This document shows, one piece after another, positions 11,421 through 24,999 of a DNA stretch of 64,000 nucleotides. The stretch is from Liolophura sinensis (Eukaryota > Mollusca > Polyplacophora > Chitonida > Chitonidae), in assembly GCF_032854445.1 (NCBI RefSeq), contig NW_027018031.1:48073-112072 (forward strand), given 5' to 3'. The notes below the pieces were generated by a model. That model searched no databases and was not told the DNA's origin. It saw nothing but the letters and a program-made list of their open reading frames with translations. Within the stretch, counting starts at the first letter, position 1; every line of letters starts with the position of its first letter. The translations under genes were made by a program, and so were the position numbers.

Positions 11421-14030
11421 GAAACCAAGGAAATTTGCAATTTTTCAACAGCTGGAGATGCCTGGCCCAATTGCACATCTTTTGGCACCTTATTGATGTG
11501 GGCTGTGTTCAATTGTACTTTTTACAGCAGACTGTATCAAGTACCTTGTGTTTTTTTATATACAAATGGTGTGGTTTTTCTACATGTAGATAAAGACATT
11601 AAGTTTATCTTCGACTTAGAAGTAAGACATTTGCTGGGTGAGTTAAATGGGCTTGGCCCAAAGATTTGACATCGTCTGGACTACCGAAGGGCACATAACT
11701 TATAATGAAAAGTTGAATATAGTAATAACCAGTGGCGATGGTACATAGTAAATGTAGCCGATTTTAATAAGCAAAAAGACTAGGCAAAAATCCAAAATTG
11801 GAAAAGCTGTTCCAATGCTGCTGGTAAGAGGCTAATCCGACGTATTTTGTGACGAGAAGTCGAATGGTGCAAACCGCCTTGCTCTCCGACCAATACTTTT
11901 GGCTGTAGCCACAATTGAATAATCATTTATGTCAAAATCACGTGCCCAGCAACGGCTCTTACTCCATGGAAACCAAGGAAATTTGCAATTTTTCAAAAGC
12001 TGGAGATGTCTGGCAGAATTGCGCATCTTTTGGCACCTTATTGATGTGGGTCAGTGTTCAATTGTACTTTTTACAGCAGACTGTATCAAGTACCTTTTGT
12101 TTTTTTATATACAAATAGTGTGGTTTTTCTACATGTAGATAAAGACATTGAGTTTGTCTTCGACTTAGAAGTAAGACAACTGCTGGGTGAGTTAAATGGG
12201 CTTGGCCCAAAGATTTGACGTCTTCTGGACTACCGAAGGGCACATAACTTAAAATGAAAAGCTGTATATAGCAATGACCAGTCGCGATGGTACATAGTAA
12301 ATGTAGCCGATTTTAATTCGCAAAAAGACCTGGCAAAAATCCAAAAGTGGAAAAACTGTTCCAATGCTGCTGGTAAGAGGCTAATCCGACGTATATTGTG
12401 ACGAGTAGTTGAATGGTGCAAACTGCGTTGCTCTCCGACCAATACTTTTGGCTGCAGCCACAATTGAATAATTATTGATGTCAAGATCACGTGCCCAGCA
12501 ACGGCTCTTACTCCATGGAAACCAAGGCAATTTGCAATTTTTCAACAGCTGGAGCTGCCTGGCCCAATTGCGCATCTTTTGGCACCTTATTGATGTGGGT
12601 CAGTGTTCAGTTGTACTTTTCACAGCAAACTGTATCAAGTACCTTGTGTTTTTTTATATACAAATGGTGTGGTTTTTCTACATGTAGATAAAGACATTGA
12701 GTTTGTCTTCGACTTAGAAGTAAGACATTTGCTGGGTGAGTTAAATGGGCTTGGCCCAAATATTTGACGTCGTCTAGGCTACCGAAGGGCAAAAAACTTT
12801 AAATAAAAAGTTGAATATAGTAATGACCAGTCGCGATGGTACATAGTAAATGTAGCCGATTTTAATTCGCAAAAAGACCAAGGAAAAATCCAAAAGTGGA
12901 AAAACTGTTCCAATGCTGCTGGTAAGAGGCTAATCCGACGTATTTTGTGACGAGAAATCGAATGGTGCAAACCGCGTTGCTCTCCGACCAATACTTTTGG
13001 CTGTAGCCACAATTGAATAATCATTGATGTCAAGATCACGTGCCCAGCAACGGCTCTTACTCCATGGAAACCAGGGAAATTTGCAATTTTTCAACAGCTG
13101 GAGATGGCTGGCCCAATTGCGCATCTTTTGGCACCTTATTGATGTGGGTCAGTGTTCAATTGTACTTTTTACAGCGGACTGTATCAAGTACCTTGTGTTT
13201 TTTTATATGCAAATGGTGAGGTTTTTCTACATGTAGATAAAGACATTGAGTTTGTCTTCGACTTAGAAGTAAGACAACTGCTGTATGAGTTAAATGGGCT
13301 TGGCCCAAAAATTTGACATCGTCTGGGCTACCGAAGGGCACATAACTTACATTGAAAAGTTGAATATAGTAATGACCAGTCGCGATGGTACATAGTCAAT
13401 GTAGCCGATTTCAATTAGCAAAAAGACCAGGCAAAAATCCAAAAGTGAAAAAAATGTTCCAATGCTGCTGGTAAGAGGCTAATCCGACGTATTTTGTGAC
13501 GAGAAATCGAATGGTGCAAACTGCGTTTCTCTCCGACCAATACTTTTGGCTGTAGCCACAACTGAATAATCATTGATGTCAAGATCAAGTGCCCAGCAAC
13601 GGCTCTTACTCGATGGAAACCAAGGAAATTTGCAATTTTTCAACAGCTGGAGATGCCTGGCCCAATTGCGCATCTTTTGGCACCTTATTGATGTGGGTCA
13701 GTGTTGAATTGTACTTTTTACAGCTGACTGTATCAATTACCTTGTGTTTTTTTATATACAAATGGTGTGGTTTTTCTACATGTAGATAAAGACATTGAGT
13801 TTGTCTTCGACTTAGAAGTAAGACATTTGCTGGGTGAGTTAAATGGGCTTGGCCCAAAGATTTGACGTCGTCTGGACTACCGAAGGGCACATAACTTATA
13901 ATGAAAAGTTGAATATAGTAATGACCAGTCGCGATGGTACATAGTAAATGTAGCCGATTTCAATTAGCAAAAAGACCAGGCAAAAATCCATGATTGGAAA
14001 AACTGTTCCAATGCTGCTAGTAAGTGGCTA
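11151..14030 (+). repeat. Divergent edge of the B array (first five to six monomers)
   Basis: These copies carry many private changes not repeated deeper in the array. Examples are GGGCTGTGTTC with a short deletion near 11,500, GTATATTGTGACGAGTAGTTG near 12,391, GTCAAGATCAAGTGCCC near 13,580 (CACGTG lost) and GGAAAAATCC near 12,885. They do not fit the C/V/K/I/L/P types. Reduced homogenisation at array edges is the standard expectation for unequal crossing-over and explains this. Confidence 0.65.
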
Positions 14031-17000
14031 ATCCGACGTATTTTGTAACGAGAAATCGAATGGTGCAAACCGCGTTGCTCTCCGACCAATACTTTAGGTT
14101 GCAGCCACAAATGAATAATCATTGATGTCAAGATCACGTGCCCAGCAAAGGCTCTTACTCCATGGAAACCAAGGAAATTTGCAATTTTTCAACACCTGCA
14201 GATGGCTGGCCCATTTGCGCATCTTTTGGCACCTTATTGATGTGGGTCAGTTTTAAATTGTACTTTTATAGCGGACTGTATCAAGTACCTTGTTTTTATT
14301 TATATACAAATGGTGTGGTTTTTCTACATGTAGATAAAGACATTGAGTTTGTCTTCGACTTAGAAGTAAGACATTTGCTGGGTGAGTTAAATGGGCTTGG
14401 CCCAAAGATTTGACGTCGTCTGGGCTACCGAAGGGCACATAACTTATAATGAAAAGTTGAATATAGTAATGACCAGTCGCGATGGTACATAGTCAATGTA
14501 GCCAATTTCAATTAGCAAAAAGACCAGGCAAAAATCCAAAATTGGAAAAACTGTTCTAATGCTGCTAGTAAGAGGCTAATCCGACGTATTTTGTGACGAG
14601 AAATCGAATGGTGCAAACCGCGTTGCTCTCCGACCAACACTTTTGGCTGTAGGCACGAATGAATAATCATTGATGTCAAGATCACGTGCCCAGCAACGGC
14701 TCTTACTCCATGGAAACCAAGGAAATTTGCAATTTTTCAACACCTGGAGATGGCTGGCCCAATTCCGCATCTTTTGGCACCTTATTGATGTGGGTCAGTG
14801 TTCAATTGTACTTTTACAGCAGACTGTATCAAGTACCTTGTGTTTTTTTTATATACAAATGGTGTGGTTTTTCTACATGTAGATAAAGACATTGAGTTTG
14901 TCTTCGACTTAGAAGTAAGACATTTGCTGGGTGAGTTCAATGGGCTTGGCCCAAAGATTTGACGTCGTCTGGGCTACCGAAGGGCACATGACTTATAATG
15001 AAAAGTTGAATATAGTAATGACCAGTCGCGATGGTACATAGTCAATGTAGCCAATTTCAATTAGCAAAAAGACCAGGCAAAAATCCAAAAGTGGAAAAAC
15101 TGTTCTAAAGCTGCTAGTAAGAGGCTAATCCGACGTATTTTGTGACGAGAAATCAAATGGTGCAAACCGCGTTGCTCTCCGACCAACACTTTTGGCTGCA
15201 GCCACAAATGAATAATCATTGATGTCAAGATCACGTGCCCAGCAACGGCTCTTACTCCATGGAAACCAAGGAAATTTGCAATTTTTCAACAGCTGGAGAT
15301 GCCTGGCCCATTTGCGCATCTTTTGGCACCCTATTGATGTAGGTTAGTGTTCAATTGTACTTTTTACAGCAGACTGTATCAAGTACCTTGTGTTTTTTTA
15401 TATACAAATGGTGTGGTTTTTCTACATGTAGATAAAGACATTAAGTTTGTCTTCGACTTAGAAGTAAGACATTTGCTGGGTGAGTTAAATGGGCTTGGCC
15501 CAAAGATTTGACGTCTTCTGGGCTACCGAAGGGCACATAACTTGTAATGAAAAGTTGAATATAGTAATGACCAGTCGCGATGGTACATAGTAAATGTAGC
15601 CAATTTCAATTAGCAAAAAGACCAGGCAAAAATGCAAAAGTGGAAAAACTGTTCCAATGCTGCTGGTAAGAGGCTAATCAGACGTATTTTGTGACGAGAA
15701 ATCGAATGGAGCAAACCGCCTTGCTCTCCGACCAATACTTTTGGCTGTAGCCACAATTGAATAATCATTGATGTCAAGATCACGTGCCCAGCAACGGCTC
15801 TTACTCCATGGAAACCAAGGAAATTTGCAATTTTTCAACAACTGGAGATGCCTGGCCCAATTGCGCATCTTTTGGCACCTTATTGATGTGGGTCAGTGTT
15901 CAATTGTACTTTTTACAGTAGACTGTATCAAGTACTTTGTGTTTTTTTATATACAAATGGTGTGGTTTTTCTACATGTAGATAAAGACATTAAGATTGTC
16001 TTCGACTTAGAAGTAAGACATTTGCTGGGTGAGTTAAATGGGCTTGGCCCAAAGATTTGACGTCGTCTGGGCTACCGAAGGGCACATAACTTATAATGAA
16101 AAGTTGAATATAGTAATGACCAGTCGCGATGGTACATAGTCAATGTAGCCAATTTCAATTAGCAAAAAGACCAGGCAAAAATGCAAAAGTGGAAAAACTG
16201 TTCCAATGCTGCTAGTAAGAGGCTAATCCGACGTATTTTGTGACGAGAAATCGAATGGTGCAAACCGCGTTGCTGTCCGACCAACACTTTTGGCTGCAGC
16301 CACAAATGAATAATCATTGATGTCAAGATCACGTGCCCAGCAACGGCTCTTACTCCATGGAAAGCAAAGCAATTTGCAATTTTTCAACACCTGGAGATGC
16401 CTGGCCCAATTGCGCATATTTTGGCACCTTATTGATGTGGGTCAGTGTTCAATTGTACTTTTACAGCAGACTCTATCAAGTACCTTGTGTTTTTTTATAT
16501 ACAAATGGTGTGGTTTTTCTACATGTAGATAAAGACATTAAGTTTGTCTTCGACTTAGAAGTAAGACATTTGCTGGGTGAGTTAAATGGGCTTGGCCCAA
16601 AGATTTCACGTCTTCTGGGCTACCGAAGGGCACATAACTTATCATGAAAAGTTGAATATAGTAATGACCAGTGGCGATGGTACATAGTCAATGTAGCCAA
16701 TTTCAATTAGCAAAAAGACCAGGCAAAAATGCAAAAGTGGAAAAACTGTTCCAATGCTGCTAGTAAGAGGCTAATCCGACGTATTTTGTGAGGAGAAATC
16801 GAATGGTGCAAACCGCCTTGCTCTCCGACCAATACTTTTGGCTGCAGCCACAATTGAATAATCATTGATGTCAAGATCACGTGCCCAGCAACGGCTCTTA
16901 CTCCATGGAAACCAAGGCAATTTGCAATTTTTTAACAGCTGGAGATGCCTGGCCCAATTGCGCATCTTTTGGCACCTTATTGATGTGGGTCAGTGTTTAG

Positions 17001-17319
17001 TTGTACTTTTTACAGCAGACTGTATCAAGTACCTTGTGTTTTTTTATATACAAATGGTGTGGTTTTTCTACATGTAGATAAAGACATTGAGTTTGTCTTC
17101 GACTTAGAAGTAAGACATTTGCTGGGTGAGTTAAATGGGCTTGGCCCAAAGATTTGACGTCGTCTGGGCTACCGAAGGGCACATAACTTATAATGAAAAG
17201 TTGAATAGAGTATTGACCAGTCGCGATGGTACATAGTAAATGTAGCCGATTTCAATTAGCAAAAAGAAAAGGCAAAAATCCAAAAGTGGAAAAACTGTTC
17301 TAATGCTGCTAGTAAGAGG

Positions 17320-19900
17320 CTAATCCGACGTATTTTGTGACGAGAAATCGAATGGTGCAAACCGCGTTGCTCTCCGACCAACACTTTTGGCTGCAGCCAC
17401 AAATGAATAATCATTGATGTCAAGACCACGTGCGCAGCAACGGCTCTTACTCCATGGAAACCAAGGAAATTTGCAATTTTTTAACACCTGGAGATGGCTG
17501 GCCCAATTGCGCATCTTTTGGCACCTTATTGATGTGGGTCAGTTTTAAATTGTACTTTTATAGCGGACTGTATCAAGTACCTTGTTTTTATTTATATACA
17601 AATGGTGTGGTTTTTCTACATGTAGATAAAGACATTGAGTTTGTCTTCGACTTAGAAGTAAGACATTTGCTGGGTGAGTTAAATGGGCTTGGCCCAAAGA
17701 TTTGACGTCGTCTGGGCTACCGAAGGGCACATAACTTATAATGAAAAGTTGAATATAGTAATGACCAGTCGCGATGGTACATAGTCAATGTAGCCAATTT
17801 CAATTAGCAAAAAGACCAGGCAAAAATCCAAAATTGGAAAAACTATTCTAATGCTGCTAGTAAGAGGGTAATCCGACGTATTTTGTGAGGAGAAATCGAA
17901 TGGTGCAAACCGCGTTGCTCTCCGACCAACACTTTTGGCTGTAGGCACAAATGAATAATCATTGATGTCAAGATCACGTGCCCAGCAACGGCTCTTACTC
18001 CATGGAAACCAAGGAAATTTGCAATTTTTCAACACCTGGAGATGGCTGGCCCAATTCCGCATCTTTTGGCACCTTATTGATGTGGGTCAGTGTTCAATTG
18101 TACTTTTACAGCAGACTGTATGAAGTACCTTGTGTTTTTTTATATACAAATGGTGTGGTTTTTCTACATGTAGATAAAGACATTGAGTTTGTCTTCGATT
18201 TAGAAGTAAGACATTTGCTGGGTGAGTTAAATGGGCTTGGCCCAAAGATTTGACGTCGTCTGGGCTACCGAAGGGCACATAACTTATAATGAAAAGTTGA
18301 ATATAGTAATGACCAGTCGCGATGGTACATAGTAAATGTAGCCAATTTCAATTAGCAAAAAGACCAGGCAAAAATCCAAAATTGGAAAAACTGTTCTAAT
18401 GCTGCTAGTAAGAGGCTAATCCGACGTATTTTGTGACGAGAAATCAAATGGTGCAAACCGCGTTGCTCTCCGACCAACACTTTTGGCTGCAGCCACAAAT
18501 GAATAATCATTGATGTCAAGATCACGTGCCCAGCAACGGCTCTTACTCCATGGAAACCAAGGAAATTTGCAATTTTTCAACAGCTGGAGATGCCTGGCCC
18601 ATTTGCGCATCTTTTGGCACCCTATTCATGTGATTAGTGTTCAATTGTACTTTTTACAGCAGACTGTATCAAGTACCTTGTGTTTTTTTATATACAAATG
18701 GTGTGGTTTTTCTACATGTAGATAAAGACATTAAGTTTGTCTTCGACTTAGAAGTAAGACATTTGCTGGGTGAGTTAAATGGGCTTGGCCCAAAGATTTG
18801 ACGTCTTCTGGGCTACCGAAGGGCACATAACTTGTAATGAAAAGTTGAATATAGTAATGACCAGTGGCGATGGTACATAGTAAATGTAGCCAATTTCAAT
18901 TAGCAAAAAGACCAGGCAAAAATGCAAAAGTGGAAAAACTGTTCCAATGCTGCTGGTAAGAGGCTAATCAGACGTATTTTGTGACGAGAAATCGAATGGA
19001 GCAAACCGCCTTGCTCTCCGACCAATACTTTTGGCTGTAGCCACAATTGAATAATCATTGATGTCAAGATCACGTGCCCAGCAACGGCTCTTACTCCATG
19101 GAAACCAAGGAAATTTGCAATTTTTCAACAACTGGAGATGCCTGGCCCAATTGCGCATCTTTTGGCACCTTATTGATGTGGGTCAGTGTTCAATTGTACT
19201 TTTTACAGTAGACTGTATCAAGTACCTTGAGTTTTTTTATATACAAATGGTGTGGTTTTTCTAAATGTAGATAAAGACATTAAGATTGTCTTTGACTTAG
19301 AAGTAAGACATTTGCTGGGTGAGTTAAATGGGCTTGGCCCAAAGATTTGACGTCGTCTGGGCTACCGAAGGGCACATAACTTATAATGAAAAGTTGAATA
19401 TAGTAATGACCAGTCGCGATGGTACATAGTCAATGTAGCCAATTTCAATTAGCAAAAAGACCAGGCAAAAATGCAAAAGTGGAAAAACTGTTCCAATGCT
19501 GCTAGTAAGAGGCTAATCCGACGTATTTTGTGACGAGAAATCGAATGGTGCAAACCGCGTTGCTGTCCGACCAACACTTTTGGCTGCAGCCACAAATGAA
19601 TAATCATTGATGTCAAGATCACGTGCCCAGCAACGGCTCTTACTCCATGGAAACCAAAGCAATTTGCAATTTTTCAACACCTGGAGATGGCTGGCCCAAT
19701 TGCGCATCTTTTGGCACCTTATTGATGTGGGTCATTGTTCAATTGTACTTTTATAGCGGACTGTATCAAGTACCTTGTGTTTATTTATATACAAATGGTG
19801 TGGTTTTTCTACATGTAGATAAAGACATTGAGTTTGTCTTCGACTTAGAAGTAAGACATTTGCTGGGTGAGTTAAATAGGCTTGGCCCAAAGATTTGACG
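17320..19900 (+). repeat. B higher-order block C-V-K-I-L
   Basis: Five successive monomers carry the type marks in order: C (AAGACCACGTGCGCAGC near 17,423), V (TGTAGGCAC near 17,940), K (GAAATCAAATGG near 18,440 and CACCCTATTC near 18,619), I (CAACAACTGG near 19,126 and ACAGTAGACTG near 19,205) and L (ACCAAAGCAATTTGC near 19,653). The C-V-K run returns from 25,548 and from 28,291; the V-K-I-L run is also seen from 14,576. This is the clearest seed unit of the B higher-order pattern. Confidence 0.7.
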
Positions 19901-19950
19901 TCGTCTGGGCTACCGAAGGGCACATAACTTATAATGAAAAGTTGAATATA
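18290..19950 (+). repeat. B block K-I-L, copy paired with 22,680-24,340
   Basis: Three monomers match those at 22,680-24,340 at a constant 4,390-bp offset (8 monomers). Two private variants prove the pairing. GTGATTAGTGTTC, short by bases of GTGGGTTAGTG, occurs only near 18,630 and 23,020. GTCATTGTTCAATTG occurs only near 19,731 and 24,121. Confidence 0.8.
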
Positions 19951-20609
19951 GTAATGACCAGTCGCGATGGTACATAGTAAATGTAGCCAATTTCAATTAG
20001 CAAAAAGACCAGGCAAAAATCCAAAAGTGGAAAAACTGTTCTAATGCTGCTAGTAAGACGCTAATCCGACGTATTTTGTGACGAGAAATCAAATGGTGCA
20101 AACCGCGTTGCTCTCCGACCAATACTTTTGGCTGTAGCCACAAATGAATAATCATTGATGTCAAGATCACGTGCCCAGCAACGGCTCTTACTCCATGGAA
20201 ACCAAGGAAATTTGCAATTTTTCAACACCTGGAGATGCCTGGCCCAATTGCGCATCTTTTGGCACCTTATTGATGTGGGTCAGTGTTCAATTGTACTTTT
20301 ACAGCAGACTGTATCAAGTACTTTGTGTTTTTTTTATATACAAATGGTGTGGTTTTTCTACATGTAGATAAAGACATTAAGTTTGTCTTCGACTTAGAAG
20401 TAAGACATTTGCTGGGTGAGTTAAATGGGCTTGGCCCAAAGATTTGACGTCGTCTGGGCTACCGAAGGGCACATGACTTATAATGAAAAGTTGAATATAG
20501 TAATGACCAGTCGCGATGGTACATAGTAAATGTAGCCGATTTCAATTAGCAAAAAGACCAGGCAAAAATCCAAAAGTGGAAAAACTGTTCCAATGCTGCT
20601 GGTAAGAGG

Positions 20610-20950
20610 CTAATCAGACGTATTTTGTGACGAGAAAACGAATGGTGCAAACCGCGTTGCTCTCCGACCAATACTTTTGGCTGTAGCCACAATTGATTAA
20701 TCATTGATGTCAAGATCACGTGCCCAGCAACGGCTCTTACTCCATGGAACCCAAGGAAATTTGCAATTTTTCAACACCTGCAGATGGCTGGCCCAATTGC
20801 GCATCTTTTGGCACCTTATTGATGTGGGTCAGTGTTCAATTGTACTTTTACAGCAGACTGTATCAAGTACCTTGTGTTTTTTTTATATACAAATGGTGTG
20901 GTTTTTCTACATGTAGATAAAGACATTGAGTTTGTCTTCGACTTAGAAGT
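20610..20950 (+). repeat. P-type monomer, first copy
   Basis: It carries CATGGAACCCAAGG and CACCTGCAGATGG together with GAGAAAACGAATGG and the private CAATTGATTAATC near 20,692. The same combination returns at 24,452-24,790, 3,841 bp (7 monomers) away. Other P monomers lie near 30,047, 33,337 and 38,279; those three also share TTGCTTGGTGAG and TACCGGAGGG, which this copy lacks. Confidence 0.75.
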
Positions 20951-22679
20951 AAGACATTTGCTGGGTGAGTTAAATGGGCTTGGCCCAAAGATTTGACGTC
21001 GTCTGGGCTACCGAAGGGCACATAACTTATAATGAAAAGTTGAATATAGTAATGACCAGTCGCGATGGTACATAGTCAATGTAGCCAATTTCAATTAGCA
21101 AAAAGACCAGGCAAAATTCCAAAATTGGAAAAACTGTTCTAATGCTGCTAGTAAGAGGCTAATCCGACGTATTTTGTGAGGAGAAATCGAATGGTGCAAA
21201 CCGCGTTGCTCTCCGACCAACACTTTTGGCTGTAGGCACAAATGAATAATCATTGATATCAAGATCACGTGCCCAGCAACGGCTCTTACTCCATGGAAAC
21301 CAAGGAAATTTGCAATTTTTCAACACCTGGAGATGGCTGGCCCAATTCCGCATCTTTTGGCACCTTATTGATGTGGGTCAGTGTTCAATTGTACTTTTAC
21401 AGCAGACTGTATCTAGTACATTGTGTTTTTTTTATATACAAATGGTGTGGTTTTTCTACATGTAGATAAAGACATTGAGTTTGTCTTCGACTTAGAAGTA
21501 AGACATTTGCTGGGTGAGTTCAATGGGCTTGGCCCAAAGATTTGACGTCGTCTGGGCTACCGAAGGGCACATGACTTATAATGAAAAGTTGAATATAGTA
21601 ATGACCAGTCGCGATGGTACATAGTAAATGTAGCCAATTTCAATTAGCAAAAAGACCAGGCAAAAATCCAAAATTGGAAAAACTGTTCTAATGCTGCTAG
21701 TAAGAGGCTAATCCGACGTATTTTGTGACGAGAAATCAAATGGTGCAAACCGCGTTGCTCTCCGACCAACACTTTTGGCTGCAGCCACAAATGAATAATC
21801 ATTGATGTCAAGATCACGTGCCCAGCAACGGCTCTTACTCCATGGAAACCAAGGAAATTTGCAATTTTTCAACAGCTGGAGATGCCTGGCCCATTTGCGC
21901 ATCTTTTGGCACCCTATTCATGTGGGTTAGTGTTCAATTGTACTTTTTACAGCAGACTGTATCAAGTACCTTGTGTTTTTTTATATACAAATGGTGTGGT
22001 TTTTCTACATGTAGATAAAGACATTAAGTTTGTCTTCGACTTAGAAGTAAGACATTTGCTGGGTGAGTTAAATGGGCTTGGCCCAAAGATTTGACGTCTT
22101 CTGGGCTACCGAAGGGCACATAACTTGTAATGAAAAGTTGAATATAGTAATGACCAGTCGCGATGGTACATAGTAAATGTAGCCAATTTCAATTAGCAAA
22201 AAGACCAGGCAAAAATGCAAAACTGGAAAAACTGTTCCAATGCTGCTGGTAAGAGGCTAATCAGACGTATTTTGTGACGAGAAATCGAATGGAGCAAACC
22301 GCGTTGCTCTCCGACCAATACTTTTGGCTGTAGCCACAATTGAATAATCATTGATGTCAAGATCACGTGCCCAGCAACGGCTCTTACTCCATGGAAACCA
22401 AGGAAATTTGCAATTTTTCAACAACTGGAGATGCCTGGCCCAATTGCGCATCTTTTGGCACCTTATTGATGTGGGTCAGTGTTCAATTGTACTTTTTACA
22501 GTAGACTGTATCAAGTACCTTGAGTTTTTTTATATACAAATGGTGTGGTTTTTCTACATGTAGATAAAGACATTAAGATTGTCTTCGACTTAGAAGTAAG
22601 ACATTTGCTGGGTGAGTTAAATGGGCTTGGCCCAAAGATTTGACGTCGTCTGGGCTACCGAAGGGCACATAACTTATAA

Positions 22680-24340
22680 TGAAAAGTTGAATATAGTAAT
22701 GACCAGTCGCGATAATACATAGTCAATGTAGCCAATTTCAATTAGCAAAAAGACCAGGCAAAAATCCAAAATTGGAAAAACTATTCTAATGCTGCTAGTA
22801 AGAGGCTAATCCGACGTATTTTGTGACGAGAAATCAAATGGTGCAAACCGCGTTGCTCTCCGACCAACACTTTTGGCTGCAGCCACAAATGAATAATCAT
22901 TGATGTCAAGATCACGTGCCCAGCAACGGCTCTTACTCCATGGAAACCAAGGAAATTTGCAATTTTTCAACAGCTGGAGATGCCTGGCCCATTTGCGCAT
23001 CTTTTGGCACCCTATTGATGTGATTAGTGTTCAATTGTACTTTTTACAGCAGACTGTATCAAGTACCTTGTGTTTTTTTATATACAAATGGTGTGGTTTT
23101 TCTACATGTAGATAAAGACATTAAGTTTGTCTTCGACTTAGAAGTAAGACATTTGCTGGGTGAGTTAAATGGGCTTGGCCCAAAGATTTGACGTCTTCTG
23201 GGCTACCGAAGGGCACATAACTTGTAATGAAAAGTTGAATATAGTAATGACCAGTGGCGATGGTACATAGTAAATGTAGCCAATTTCAATTAGCAAAAAG
23301 ACCAGGCAAAAATGCAAAAGTGGAAAAACTGTTCCAATGCTGCTGGTAAGAGGCTAATCAGACGTATTTTGTGACGAGAAATCGAATGGAGCAAACCGCC
23401 TTGCTCTCCGACCAATACTTTTGGCTGTAGCCACAATTGAATAATCATTGATGTCAAGATCACGTGCCCAGCAACGGCTCTTACTCCATGGAAACCAAGG
23501 AAATTTGCAATTTTTCAACAACTGGAGATGCCTGGCCCAATTGTGCATCTTTTGGCACCTTATTGATGTGGGTCAGTGTTCAATTGTACTTTTTACAGTA
23601 GACTGTATCAAGTACCTTGAGTTTTTTTATATACAAATGGTGTGGTTTTTCTACATGTAGATAAAGACATTAAGATTGTCTTCGACTTAGAAGTAAGACA
23701 TTTGCTGGGTGAGTTAAATGGGCTTGGCCCAAAGATTTGACGTCGTCTGGGCTACCGAAGGGCACATAACTTATAATGAAAAGTTGAATATAGTAATGAC
23801 CAGTCGCGATGGTACATAGTCAATGTAGCCAATTTCAATTAGCAAAAAGACCAGGCAAAAATGCAAAAGTGGAAAAACTGTTCCAATGCTGCTAGTGAGA
23901 GGCTAATCCGACGTATTTTGTGACGAGAAATCGAATGGTGCAAACCGCGTTGCTCTCCGACCAATACTTTTGGCTGCAGCCACAAATGAATAATCATTGA
24001 TGTCAAGATCACGTGCCCAGCAACGGCTCTTACTCCATGGAAACCAAAGCAATTTGCAATTTTTCAACACCTGGAGATGGCTGGCCCAATTGCGCATCTT
24101 TTGGCACCTTATTGATGTGGGTCATTGTTCAATTGTACTTTTATAGCGGACTGTATCAAGTACCTTGTGTTTATTTATATACAAATGGTGTGGTTTTTCT
24201 ACATGTAGATAAAGACATTGAGTTTGTCTTCGACTTAGAAGTAAGACATTTGCTGGGTGAGTTAAATGGGCTTGGCCCAAAGATTTGACGTCGTCTGGGC
24301 TACCGAAGGGCACATGACTTATAATGAAAAGTTGAATATA
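22680..24340 (+). repeat. B block K-I-L, second copy
   Basis: Partner of 18,290-19,950 at 4,390 bp. It begins with a V-to-K transition and ends in an L monomer whose last part, from about 24,300 (GGGCACATGACTTATAATG), instead follows 20,470 at a 3,840-bp offset. One monomer present at about 20,061-20,470 is missing here. Confidence 0.8.
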
Positions 24341-24451
24341 GTAATGACCAGTCGCGATGGTACATAGTAAATGTAGCCGATTTCAATTAGCAAAAAGACC
24401 AGGCAAAAATCCAAAAGTGGAAAAACTGTTCCAATGCTGCTGGTAAGAGGC

Positions 24452-24800
24452 TAATCGGACGTATTTTGTGACGAGAAAACGAATGGTGCAAACCGCGTTG
24501 CTCTCCGACCAATACTTTTGGCTGTAGCCACAATTGATTAATCATTGATGTCAAGATCACGTGCCCAGCAACGGCTCTTACTCCATGGAACCCAAGGAAA
24601 TTTGCAATTTTTCAACACCTGCAGATGGCTGGCCCAATTGCGCAGCTTTTGGCACCTTATTGATGTGGGTCAGTGTTCAATTGTACTTTTACAGCAGACT
24701 GTATCAAGTACCTTGTGTTTTTTTTATATACAAATGGTGTGGTTTTTCTACATGTAGATAAAGACATTGAGTTTGTCTTCGACTTAGAAGTAAGACATTT
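24452..24800 (+). repeat. P-type monomer, second copy, with a 2-bp insertion
   Basis: Paired with 20,610-20,950 by CAATTGATTAATC near 24,533. It differs in GCGCAGCTTTTGG, shared with later P monomers, and has a TG dinucleotide insertion (CATTTGTGCTGGGTGAG near 24,797) seen in no other monomer. Confidence 0.7.
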
Positions 24801-24999
24801 GTGCTGGGTGAGTTAAATGGGCTTGGCCCAAAGATTTGACGTCGTCTGGGCTACCGAAGGGCACATAACTTATAATGAAAAGTTGAATAGAGTAATAACA
24901 AGTCGCGATGGTACATAGTAAATGTAGCCAATTTCAATTAGCAAAAACACCAGGCAAAAATCCAAAAGTGGAAAAACTGTTCCAATGCTGCTAGTAAGA

